DNA of 64,000 nucleotides from Hymenobacter negativus. GTDB lineage: Bacteria; Bacteroidota; Bacteroidia; Cytophagales; Hymenobacteraceae. The notes beneath the pieces were generated by a model. It was given only the letters and a program-made list of their open reading frames with translations, was not told the origin of the DNA and ran no database searches. A program made the position numbers and the translations under genes. The DNA is taken from NCBI RefSeq assembly GCF_016056375.1, contig NZ_JAEDAE010000004.1, positions 248,001 through 312,000 of the forward strand. The letters run 5' to 3'. Positions 43,017-51,002 of the stretch are shown piece by piece; within the stretch, counting starts at the first letter, position 1; each line of letters begins with the position of its first letter.

Positions 43017-44426
43017 TTATTTCCGTTTATACAGGCCAGGCGTGTCCGTTGGCTTGTAAGCGCTAAAGATACTGGGCAACAATTGCTTCAGGCGGGGCAC
43101 TGAGCGGCTTTGGTCAAGCAGGTAGGTGGGCGGGGTGGGGCCCATTTTCTGGGCTACGCGCACCACAGCGGCGTACTCGTTGAGGTGGCCAAAATCAACT
43201 TGCGACAAGGTCCAGTCGAGGTAGGGCGTGGCGGGGTGGTTATTGAAGTAGGCGCGGTCGTCGGGGCCGAGGATTAGGAGCGTCTGGCCGCGCAGGGCGG
43301 CATAGCGCGGGTCGGGCTCGAGGCCGAAGCGGCTTTCGGCAGGCATGTGCAGCAGGCTTTCGAGGCGTGGCACATGGGCGCGGTAACGCAGCACTACCAC
43401 GGCATTGATGATGAGCAGCAACAACAGCTCCAGCAACCAGCTTTGGCGGTTGCGCTGCCATAAGAACAGGCTAAAATACGCTAACGGCGGCAGCAATAGC
43501 ACCAGTGCGCCAGGGGCCGCGCCGCGCTCGACGGCGGCGGCCACGGCGGCCACGGCCAGCCACACCAGCATCATCTGGCGGAATTTCACCTGGAACACCA
43601 GCCCCAGCGACGTGCCCAACGACCGCAGCAGCGCCAGCGCCAGTACCAGCATGGGCACAATCAGCAGGCGCAGCTGCAGGCCGGCGGGCAAGCCGCTGGC
43701 TATGAGGTCGGTGAGGCCCGGCTGCAAGTGAAACTGCACGAAACCCGGCAGCGCATCGGTGTAAAAGAAAAACGTGCCCACCAACGCATATGGGAAGAAA
43801 AACCCGCACAGCAGCAGCAACGAGCTGCGGAAAGAGTTGGCTGCGAAAATCACCACCGCAAACAGCCCCACTATCACAAACAGGCTCAGCGGCAGGTAGC
43901 ACAGCGCGCCCAGCCCAATCAGAAACCCGGCCCGGAACAGGCGGCGGTTGTCGTAGCCCTCGCGGGAGGTGGGCAGCAGCGCGCTCAGCGCAAACACGAT
44001 GAAGGTATTGCCCAGCAGCAGCGGCGAGAGAGCATCCAAATCGGTACTCACGCTGCCCACCAGCAGGTAGGTGAGGGCGGCCACGTAGCCGCGCTCGGGG
44101 TGCACGTCGTAGCGGTTGAACACCAGGTTCAGGCGCAAGGCCTGAATAAAAAGCAGCCCCAGCGCCACCATGCGGTAGAGCCACACGGGGCGCACCAGCA
44201 CGGCATCGAGGGCGGCGAAGGCGGCGGCGGCCAGCGGCGCGGTGCCGTCGTAGAGGTCGCGGTAGGGCATGGCCCCGCCGTGCAGCCGCTCGCCCACCAG
44301 CAAAGCCCGGAGCTCGGCGGCCGTCAGGGGCAGGCCCAGCCAGAGCAGCGGCAGGCGCAGCGCCAGCACCAGTAGCACCAAGGCCAGCAGCTGCGTGGAC
44401 AACGAGCTTTTAAAAAAGCGAAGCAA
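43017..44426 (-). CDS. Polytopic membrane protein, possibly GT-C-like glycosyltransferase
   Basis: 469 residues, about 11-12 membrane helices, then a ~120-residue hydrophilic C-terminus (YAALRGQTLLILGPDDRAYF). The first loop, ELRALLVGERLHGGAMPYRD then LYDGTAPLAAAAFAALDAVL, resembles the acidic periplasmic loop of GT-C or ArnT-like enzymes, which carries the catalytic Asp. This is a family impression only and the substrate is unknown. A -7 box lies at 44458-44465 on the reverse strand. Divergent from rbfA. Confidence 0.75.
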   Translation of the reverse strand: MLRFFKSSLSTQLLALVLLVLALRLPLLWLGLPLTAAELRALLVGERLHGGAMPYRDLYDGTAPLAAAAFAALDAVLVRPVWLYRMVALGLLFIQALRLNLVFNRYDVHPERGYVAALTYLLVGSVSTDLDALSPLLLGNTFIVFALSALLPTSREGYDNRRLFRAGFLIGLGALCYLPLSLFVIVGLFAVVIFAANSFRSSLLLLCGFFFPYALVGTFFFYTDALPGFVQFHLQPGLTDLIASGLPAGLQLRLLIVPMLVLALALLRSLGTSLGLVFQVKFRQMMLVWLAVAAVAAAVERGAAPGALVLLLPPLAYFSLFLWQRNRQSWLLELLLLLIINAVVVLRYRAHVPRLESLLHMPAESRFGLEPDPRYAALRGQTLLILGPDDRAYFNNHPATPYLDWTLSQVDFGHLNEYAAVVRVAQKMGPTPPTYLLDQSRSVPRLKQLLPSIFSAYKPTDTPGLYKRK

Positions 44427-44433
44427 AGCGCGG

Positions 44434-44590
44434 GAGAATAAGGGAAATGGGAGAAGGCAAAGGTATCGGGAGGATGCGTTCTGCCGCCACTGACTGGCAA
44501 TGGACTCGCCGGCCTAACCCTGCTGAAGGCCCTATCCCGTTTTCCTTATTCCCTATCCCCTACACCCTTCTCCCCTATCCCGTACCTTTG
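44434..44590. repeat. Low-complexity spacer with two divergent promoters
   Basis: Purine-rich words (GGGAGAATAAGGGAAATGGGA) at the left and pyrimidine-rich ones (TTCCTTATTCCCTATCCCC and CCCTTCTCCCCTATCCCG) at the right are near-complements, making a loose palindrome. Each half carries a -7 box TACCTTTG: reverse at 44458-44465 for the 43017 gene, forward at 44583-44590 for rbfA. Confidence 0.55.
44583..44590 (+). promoter_or_regulatory. Predicted -7 box of rbfA
   Basis: TACCTTTG, exact TAnnTTTG, nine bases before the ATG at 44600. That gives a nearly leaderless transcript. No -33 TTG is seen. Confidence 0.45.
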
Positions 44591-44599
44591 CTAGTCATT

Positions 44600-45019
44600 A
44601 TGGATAGCAAACGACAACAAAAAATGGCCAGCCTCCTGCAACAGGAGCTCGCGGCCGTATTGCAGCGCGACTTACCACACCTGTTTGGCGGCGGGCTGGC
44701 CCCCAGCATCAGCATGGTGAAGGTAACCCCCGACCTGGGCCAGGCCCGTGTGTACCTCAGCCTGCTGCTGGGCAATGATGCCAACGAGCGCCTCGAAATC
44801 ATTAAGGATAACGCCAAGGAAATCCGCCACGCCCTGGCCAAGCGCATCCGCAAAACAGCCCGCGTAGTGCCCGAGCTCATCTTTTTCCACGACGACAGCG
44901 CCGCTTATGCGGCCCATATGGACCAGGTGCTCGGCACGCTCCATATTCCGGAAGCTCCGAAGGAAGACTCTTCGGACGACGACAAGCCCGCCCGCCCGCG
45001 CCTTTTCAACAATGAGTAA
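44600..45019 (+). CDS. rbfA: Ribosome-binding factor A
   Basis: 30S assembly factor, KH-like fold. 139 residues. Conserved stretches: RQQKMASLLQQELAAVLQRD, VKVTPDLGQARVYLSLL and RHALAKRIRKTARVVPELIF followed by FHDDSAAYAAHMDQVL. The C-terminal ~25 residues are acidic and disordered (EAPKEDSSDDDKPARPRLF). It is not in the infB operon, though it lies only 4 kb away. The stop codon lies inside the first arm of the spacer palindrome. Confidence 0.95.
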   Translation: MDSKRQQKMASLLQQELAAVLQRDLPHLFGGGLAPSISMVKVTPDLGQARVYLSLLLGNDANERLEIIKDNAKEIRHALAKRIRKTARVVPELIFFHDDSAAYAAHMDQVLGTLHIPEAPKEDSSDDDKPARPRLFNNE

Positions 45020-45116
45020 CTGAGTGAAGGAGTGACTGAGTGATGATTTAAACAGCCACTCAGTTGCTCCCTCACTCAGCCACTCGTTACTCAGTCACTC
45101 CCTCACTCAGTCACTC
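45014..45116. repeat. Palindromic spacer built from the word CACTCAGT
   Basis: Inverted arms 45014-45043 and 45087-45116 pair 27 of 30. A third copy in the same direction as the right arm lies at 45056-45085 (25 of 30 identical to the right arm, 31 bases earlier). The left arm includes the rbfA stop codon (45017-45019) and the right arm ends three bases before the methyltransferase start. No coding capacity. Confidence 0.85.
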
Positions 45117-45118
45117 TT

Positions 45119-45928
45119 TTGTACTACGACCCTATCAAGAAGACGCTCGGCCAGGTATTCAACCGCACGCCGTGGCTGCGCCGGCTGTTTTATCATTTGC
45201 TCGACTTGCTGCTGCTGCGCACCTGGCACGTGCACCGCGAGCTGCGCCGCTGGGCCAAAGGCCGTACCCAGGAGCCCCTGCACATCCTCGATGCCGGCTC
45301 CGGCTACGGGCAATACACCTACTGGCTGAGCGGGCTGAGTTCGAAGTGGAACATCCTGGCCGTGGACGTGAAGGACGACCAGGTGGCCGACTCCAACCAG
45401 TTCTTCCGCCAGATTGGCCGCAAGAACGTGCAGTTTGCCGTGCAGGATTTGGTGCTGTATCAGGAGCCGAATTCTTTCGATTTGGCCCTGTCCGTCGATG
45501 TGATGGAGCACATTCTGGAAGACGTGGAAGTGTTTCGCAACATCCACGCTTCGTTGAAAGACGGCGGCATGCTGCTGATTTCGACTCCCAGCGACCAGGG
45601 CGGCTCCGACGTGCACGATGACGGCGAAACCAGCTTCATCGAAGAGCACGTGCGCGACGGCTACAACATCCGCGAGATTCAGCAGAAGCTGCGCACCGCA
45701 GGTTTTGAGCGCATCGAGGCCCGCTACAGCTACGGCGAGCCGGGCCAGATTTCGTGGCGCCTGAGCATGAAATACCCTATTCTGATGCTGGGCAAGTCGC
45801 GCGCATTTTTCATCGTACTGCCGTTCTATTATGCCGTGGTGTTCCCGTTCTGCCTGCTGCTGAACTGGTTTGACGCCCGCACAGCGCACGACTCCGGCAC
45901 GGGCCTTATTGTGAAAGCCTGGAAATAA
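45119..45928 (+). CDS. Class I SAM-dependent methyltransferase
   Basis: 269 residues. Rossmann core: LHILDAGSGYGQYTYWLSGL (motif I), WNILAVDVKDDQVADSNQFF (motif II), FDLALSVDVMEHILEDVEVF (motif IV), then LKDGGMLLISTPSDQGGSDV. The C-terminus has one or two hydrophobic segments (AFFIVLPFYYAVVFPFCLLL), suggesting membrane association. Substrate unknown. The start is a TTG (MYYDPIKKTLGQVFNRTPWL) directly after the spacer repeat; there is no in-frame ATG before the catalytic core. It lies between two palindromic spacers, in the space between rbfA and the permease gene. Confidence 0.9.
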   Translation: MYYDPIKKTLGQVFNRTPWLRRLFYHLLDLLLLRTWHVHRELRRWAKGRTQEPLHILDAGSGYGQYTYWLSGLSSKWNILAVDVKDDQVADSNQFFRQIGRKNVQFAVQDLVLYQEPNSFDLALSVDVMEHILEDVEVFRNIHASLKDGGMLLISTPSDQGGSDVHDDGETSFIEEHVRDGYNIREIQQKLRTAGFERIEARYSYGEPGQISWRLSMKYPILMLGKSRAFFIVLPFYYAVVFPFCLLLNWFDARTAHDSGTGLIVKAWK

Positions 45929-46148
45929 ATCACGGATTGGCTGCGCCTAACCTCATTCCGTCAGATTTGGCGCGGATTCGCTGGGTTTTGGGGCCGTTAT
46001 CTGTTCGTTGGGTTCTGTCAACTTTCCATTTACAGCTCCGTTAGCGTAGCTTTCCGTTCGCAACTCCTGCGCAGCCACCCTCCTATCACCTGAGGAGTCG
46101 TCCACGAAATCCGCCCAAACCGCGTGAAATCCGACGAATCCGTGATTT
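45927..46148. repeat. Palindromic spacer built from CGGATT words
   Basis: Perfect 12-base inverted ends AAATCACGGATT (45927-45938) and AATCCGTGATTT (46137-46148); the first overlaps the TAA of the methyltransferase, the second abuts the ATG at 46149. Inside, more CGGATT-type words on the left face AATCCG-type words on the right (for example ATTTGGCGCGGATTCG against the complement of CGAAATCCGCCCAAAC). The centre is unrelated sequence. No gene seen. Confidence 0.7.
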
Positions 46149-47381
46149 ATGAACGTACCCATCCTCATTGCCCGGCGCTACTTCCGTTCCAAGAACAAGC
46201 GCAACATCATCACCATCATCTCCAACATTTCGATGATTGGGGTGGCGGTGGGCACCATGGCGCTGATTATCGTGCTGTCGGTGTTCAACGGGCTGGAGGA
46301 TTTGGTGCGTACGCTCTACGGCAAGTCAGACCCTAATCTTGTCATCTCCGCCGCCAAAGGCAAGGCCTTCCCCGTCGACCGCACCTTCCTGATGAAGCTG
46401 GAAAACACGCCTGGCGTGGCCCTGCTCACGGAGGTAATCGAGGACAACGCCCTGCTGCAATACCACGACCGCCAGATGGTGGTGAAAATGCGCGGTCTTT
46501 CGGATAACTACTTTGGCCAGAGCCAGATTGATGCCAACATCCGCGAAGGCGACCACCGCCTGCGCCGCGACAGCCTGGAGCTGGCCCTGGTGGGCGCCGG
46601 CGTGCAGCACGAGCTCAGCATCACGCTCAACAACCGCTTGGCGCCCATGCGCCTGCTGTACCCGCGCAACACGCCCGGCAAAAAGACCCTCGATTTCAAC
46701 CCCGAAAATGCCTTCAACGAGCAGAACCTGACAGCCGGCGGCGTCTTCCTCATCGAGCAGCACATCGACGACAGCTACATTTTCGTGCCGCTCGCCTTTG
46801 CCCAGCGCCTGTTGGGCTATGGCACCCGCCGCACGGCCCTCTACGTGAAGGTGGGCCAGAGCTTCGAGATTGAGCAGGTGAAGGAGCAGCTGCGCAAGCA
46901 GCTTGGGCCCGATTTTAAGGTGCAGGATTCCGACGAACAGCACGTCAGCCTGTTCAAGGCCATCAAAGTGGAGAAGCTGTTTGTGTTCATCACCTTCACG
47001 CTCATCCTGCTCATTGCCTCGCTCAACATCTTTTTCTCGCTCTCGATGCTGGTCATCGATAAGAAAAAGGATATTGCGGTGCTGCTAGCCATGGGCGCTA
47101 GCCAGAAGACGGTGCGGCGCACGTTTCTGTACGTGGGGGCCATTGTGGCGCTGGTGGGCGCGGCCACCGGGCTCATTCTAGGTGTCACGCTGTGCTGGCT
47201 GCAGCAGAGGTTCGGCTTCGTGAGCATGGGCATGGCCACGAGCGTGGTGGACGCCTACCCCGTAAAAATGCAGGCCTCGGACCTGATTTTTACCTGCCTC
47301 TCCATCATCCTCATCACGCTGGCCGTGAGCATTCGCCCGGCGCTGAATGCGAGCAAGTTGGACTTGCGAGAGAATTTATAG
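46149..47381 (+). CDS. LolC/LolE-type ABC transporter permease
   Basis: 410 residues with FtsX/MacB topology: one helix at about 20-45 (ISNISMIGVAVGTMALIIVL), a large periplasmic domain (about 50-270), then three helices (FVFITFTLILLIASLNIFFS, YVGAIVALVGAATGLILGVT, DLIFTCLSIILITLAVSIRP). The start LIARRYFRSKNKRNIITIIS is the signature of the lipoprotein-releasing permeases. It would take lipoproteins from the inner membrane for outer-membrane delivery. The ATPase LolD is not here. rbfA followed by this permease is an order I recall from the phylum; here a methyltransferase gene lies between. Confidence 0.9.
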   Translation: MNVPILIARRYFRSKNKRNIITIISNISMIGVAVGTMALIIVLSVFNGLEDLVRTLYGKSDPNLVISAAKGKAFPVDRTFLMKLENTPGVALLTEVIEDNALLQYHDRQMVVKMRGLSDNYFGQSQIDANIREGDHRLRRDSLELALVGAGVQHELSITLNNRLAPMRLLYPRNTPGKKTLDFNPENAFNEQNLTAGGVFLIEQHIDDSYIFVPLAFAQRLLGYGTRRTALYVKVGQSFEIEQVKEQLRKQLGPDFKVQDSDEQHVSLFKAIKVEKLFVFITFTLILLIASLNIFFSLSMLVIDKKKDIAVLLAMGASQKTVRRTFLYVGAIVALVGAATGLILGVTLCWLQQRFGFVSMGMATSVVDAYPVKMQASDLIFTCLSIILITLAVSIRPALNASKLDLRENL

Positions 47382-47510
47382 CGTTTATCGAATTTCCGGT
47401 ATCTTGGGAGTTTTTATGTCGTAAGGGGCTAACATTCGCCCCTGGCAGCAAAGCTCGGCTACGCTAATTTCCGCTTTCTGCCCTACCTTGCGCTTTCCGC
47501 GTGCCCGGCT

Positions 47511-50489
47511 ATGAAAGTATCTACCGCTGAACCGTTTCAAATCGTCTACTCGCTCTTCGAACACGAGTTCCTGGGCCACTTGTTCGCGGCCTACGTGGTC
47601 CAGCTCGGCCCGCGCGGCCAGCTAACGCTTCAGCACCAGACCGTTTCGGGGAAAAATGCCCATGAATTCGCGGCCGGGCTCGATGCCACCGACTTCGAGC
47701 TGGTGGAGCTTTGCGACCAGATTCAGCAGGAGACAGTGGTGAAAGAATTCTGGCCCCGCAAGATTGCCACGGCCGAGTTTTTCCTCAAGACCTACAACGC
47801 CGAAAAGGGCGACAAACCACTTCAGGAGGTTATTTCCAAGTACGTGCAAACGCGCATGGCCGGCATTCTGGCGCGGCTGGCGGGCAAGCAGGTTTTCATC
47901 ATGGGCCGCGACGGCGAGCCGACCTGGAAGGAAATTGGTATGGCCCCGGCCAAGGCATCCATCCTCTTCCATTTCCGTCGCAACGAGGAGGGCACCCATT
48001 ACTTCCCCACCATTCAGTACCAAGGGCAGAAGCTTGATTTTCAATACAAAGATGCGGTACTGGTGTGCCTGCAGCCAGCTTGGCTGCTGCTCAACGACCT
48101 GCTCTACTCCTTCCGCACCGAGGTGGACGGCAAGAAGTTGCTGCCGTTTTTGAAGAAGAAATTTATTGTGGTGCCCCGCAACGTGGAGGAAAGCTATTTC
48201 CAAAAGTTCGTGGCCCCGCTCATGGAGGCGTTCGAGGTGCACGCCCGGGGCTTTGACATTCGTTCGGAGCGCTACGTGGCGCGGCCGCGGCTCACGTTCA
48301 GCGACGCCCAGCCCGCCTTGCCCGCGCCCGAAGCACCCGTGCGGCCGCCCGGCCCGCCGCGCCGGGGCCGCATTCCGCTGCCCAAGCCCATTGCGCCGCT
48401 ACTCACCGGGGCCGAAACCGAGCAGATTCATTTCGAGCTGAGCTTTCGCTACGGCCCGCACCTCATGCCGCTGGGCACCAGCAAGCCCGTGAGCGTGCAC
48501 CTCGAAAAAACAGCCGACAGCTACGTATTCCATCGCCTGCTGCGCAACCCGGAGCAGGAGCAAGCCACTGTGGAAGAGCTGCAGGCCCGCCGCCTCGTGG
48601 TGGCCAACGGCCACGCCTCGCTGCCTAAAGCCGAAGCCTTCAAGTGGCTGCACGACAACTCGTCGGCCCTCACGGAGCTGGGCTACACGGTGGAAGCCGC
48701 CGCTACGGCTACCAAAAACTACTTCATTGGCCCAACCAGCGTGCAGGTGGGCATTCAGGAAGCCGGCGACTGGTTCGATGTGCGCGGCACGGTGCGCTTC
48801 GGCGACATTGAAGTGCCGTTTATCCGGCTTCGGGGGCACATTCTGCAGCGCCGGCGCGAGTTCAAACTGCCCAACGGCCAGATTGCCATCATCCCCGACG
48901 AGTGGTTTACCGACTACCTAGAGCTGTTTGCTTTCGGCGAAGAAACCGAGGACGGACTCAACCTGCGCCGCCACCACTTGGCCCTGGTGGCCGACCTGCA
49001 AAGCAATGAGTTGGCCACCGTGCGCATGGGCCGCAAGCTGGAAAAGCTGCGCGACTTTGCCGAAGTGGAAGACCACCCGCTGCCTGCCGGGTTTCTGGGC
49101 GAGTTACGCCCCTACCAGAAGGCCGGCTACAACTGGCTGCGCTTCGTGCAGGACTACCATTTCGGCGGCTGCCTGGCCGACGACATGGGGCTTGGCAAGA
49201 CGATTCAGACGCTGGCCATGCTGCAGCACCGTCGCGAAAGCGGGGAGGCGCAGGGCGCGGCCTCGCTGCTGGTACTGCCTACCTCGTTGGTTTTCAACTG
49301 GCTGAATGAAGCTCAGAAGTTTACACCCGAGCTGCGCGTACTGGCCTACACCGGCACCTACCGCGACAAAAACCCCGACCGCTTCGCCGACTACGACGTG
49401 GTGCTGACCAGCTACGGCATCGTGCGGCTGGACACCGAACTACTGGCCGGCTACAAGTTCGACTACGTGATTCTGGATGAATCGCAGGCTATCAAAAACC
49501 CGTCGAGCACCACCTCGCAGGCCGTGCGGCAGTTGCATTCCAAGCACCGGCTCATCCTCACGGGCACGCCGGTGGAGAATAGCACGATGGACTTGTGGTC
49601 GCAGATGTCCTTCATCAACCCGGGCCTGCTAGGCACGCAGGCGTTTTTCCGCAAGGAATTCCTCAAGCCTATTGAGAAAGACCAGGACGAAGGCCGCACC
49701 CGCCGCTTGCACGCCCTCATCAAGCCGTTCATCCTACGCCGGCACAAAGCACAGGTAGCTAAGGAACTGCCTGCCAAAACCGAGCAGCTAAGCTACTGCC
49801 AGATGACGGACGAGCAGGCCCACGCCTACGAGGAAACCAAGAGCTTTTACCGCAATAAAATCCTGCGTAACCTCGACGAGCACGGCCCGGCCAGCACGCA
49901 GTTTCTGCTGCTGCAGGGCCTCACGCGCCTGCGTCAGATTGCCAACCACCCACGCCTGGCCGACGAAAACTACACCCACGAATCGGGCAAGCTGCGCGAA
50001 GTGCTGCGCATGATTCGCAACGTGGTAGCCGAAGGCCACAAAGTATTGGTATTTAGCCAATTCGTGCAGCACTTGTCATTGGTGAGGGCGGCGCTTGATG
50101 AACGGCAGATGCACTACGCCTACCTCGACGGTGCTACCCGCGACCGGCCCGCCGAAGTGGCGCGCTTTCAGGAAAACGAAGACCTGAAAATTTTCCTCAT
50201 CAGCCTCAAAGCCGGCGGCGTGGGCCTCAACCTCACCGCCGCCGACTATGTCTTCATCCTCGACCCGTGGTGGAACCCCGCCGTGGAGGCCCAGGCCGTG
50301 GACCGCGCCCACCGCATCGGTCAGCAGCGCCCGGTGTTCACTTACAAGTTTATCACTCAGAACACGGTGGAGGAAAAAATCCTGGCCCTGCAGCGCCGCA
50401 AGCTGGCGCTGGTGAGTGAACTTATTGCCACCGATGAGGCGGTAATTAAGCATCTCACCCGCGAGGATATTGAGGAACTGCTGGGGTAA
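47511..50489 (+). CDS. SNF2/SWI2-family helicase-like ATPase
   Basis: 992 residues. The C-terminal half is a full SNF2 motor: Walker A LADDMGLGKTIQTLAMLQHR near 560, Walker B-like DYVILDESQAIKNPSS near 653 (DESQ box), LILTGTPVENSTMDLWSQM (motif III), GHKVLVFSQFVQHLSLVRAA (motif IV), LKAGGVGLNLTAADYVFILD and PAVEAQAVDRAHRIGQQRP (motifs V-VI). The N-terminal half (about 1-530) is the poorly characterised bacterial SNF2-associated region (FFLKTYNAEKGDKPLQEV). DNA remodelling or transcription-complex recycling is possible; the function is unknown. It lies alone, followed after 29 bases by an SRPBCC gene on the same strand. Confidence 0.95.
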   Translation: MKVSTAEPFQIVYSLFEHEFLGHLFAAYVVQLGPRGQLTLQHQTVSGKNAHEFAAGLDATDFELVELCDQIQQETVVKEFWPRKIATAEFFLKTYNAEKGDKPLQEVISKYVQTRMAGILARLAGKQVFIMGRDGEPTWKEIGMAPAKASILFHFRRNEEGTHYFPTIQYQGQKLDFQYKDAVLVCLQPAWLLLNDLLYSFRTEVDGKKLLPFLKKKFIVVPRNVEESYFQKFVAPLMEAFEVHARGFDIRSERYVARPRLTFSDAQPALPAPEAPVRPPGPPRRGRIPLPKPIAPLLTGAETEQIHFELSFRYGPHLMPLGTSKPVSVHLEKTADSYVFHRLLRNPEQEQATVEELQARRLVVANGHASLPKAEAFKWLHDNSSALTELGYTVEAAATATKNYFIGPTSVQVGIQEAGDWFDVRGTVRFGDIEVPFIRLRGHILQRRREFKLPNGQIAIIPDEWFTDYLELFAFGEETEDGLNLRRHHLALVADLQSNELATVRMGRKLEKLRDFAEVEDHPLPAGFLGELRPYQKAGYNWLRFVQDYHFGGCLADDMGLGKTIQTLAMLQHRRESGEAQGAASLLVLPTSLVFNWLNEAQKFTPELRVLAYTGTYRDKNPDRFADYDVVLTSYGIVRLDTELLAGYKFDYVILDESQAIKNPSSTTSQAVRQLHSKHRLILTGTPVENSTMDLWSQMSFINPGLLGTQAFFRKEFLKPIEKDQDEGRTRRLHALIKPFILRRHKAQVAKELPAKTEQLSYCQMTDEQAHAYEETKSFYRNKILRNLDEHGPASTQFLLLQGLTRLRQIANHPRLADENYTHESGKLREVLRMIRNVVAEGHKVLVFSQFVQHLSLVRAALDERQMHYAYLDGATRDRPAEVARFQENEDLKIFLISLKAGGVGLNLTAADYVFILDPWWNPAVEAQAVDRAHRIGQQRPVFTYKFITQNTVEEKILALQRRKLALVSELIATDEAVIKHLTREDIEELLG

Positions 50490-50518
50490 ACCGCCACTGG
50501 CCGAGGTTAGCAAAGCTC

Positions 50519-50959
50519 ATGCACGTCACCTTACGCACCGCCGTTACGCAGCCCCCGGCCGCGGTCATGGCTGGCTTCACCCGCGAATTATTTGTGGCCC
50601 TGGCCCCGCCGTTTCCGCGGCTGCGGCTGCTTCGGTTCGATGGCTGCCGCACGGGCGACCGGGTTGAAATTGAGCTTGATACACTGGTGAAGCGTTTGCC
50701 GTGGACCTCGCTGATTGTGGACGACGGCGTGCAGCCCGACGGCACTCATTTTTTCGTGGATGAAGGCCAGATTCTGCCGCCACCGCTGCGGTTCTGGCGG
50801 CACCGCCACCTTATTCAGCCCGGCCCCAAGGGCGGCAGCGTGATTGTGGATGCCTTGGAATACCGCACGGCTTCGCGCCTGCTCGATGTGGTGATATACC
50901 CAGCCATGTGGGCGCAGTTTGCCTGGCGGCGGCCCATTTACCGGCGTTGGTTCCGGTAG
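50519..50959 (+). CDS. SRPBCC-like small ligand-binding protein
   Basis: 146 residues. Alternating strands (MHVTLRTAVTQPPAAVMAGF, RLLRFDGCRTGDRVEIELDT, HLIQPGPKGGSVIVDALEYR) match the START/SRPBCC helix-grip fold by pattern. Ligand unknown. 29 bases after the SNF2 gene, so possibly co-transcribed, and upstream of an RlmI-like gene with its own -7 box. Confidence 0.72.
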   Translation: MHVTLRTAVTQPPAAVMAGFTRELFVALAPPFPRLRLLRFDGCRTGDRVEIELDTLVKRLPWTSLIVDDGVQPDGTHFFVDEGQILPPPLRFWRHRHLIQPGPKGGSVIVDALEYRTASRLLDVVIYPAMWAQFAWRRPIYRRWFR

Positions 50960-50988
50960 GCGGAACCAGCCGGCCCGGCGCGGGGCCG

Positions 50989-50996
50989 TACCTTTG
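50989..50996 (+). promoter_or_regulatory. Predicted -7 box of the RlmI-like gene
   Basis: TACCTTTG, exact TAnnTTTG, six bases before the ATG at 51003. A nearly leaderless message is implied. No -33 TTG. Confidence 0.4.
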
Positions 50997-51002
50997 CAAA
51001 CT

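Noticed and set aside
45014..45116. A CRISPR array (repeated ~30-base units)
   Set aside because: Only two direct copies plus one inverted copy, units are low-complexity, there are no equal unique spacers, and no cas gene is near.
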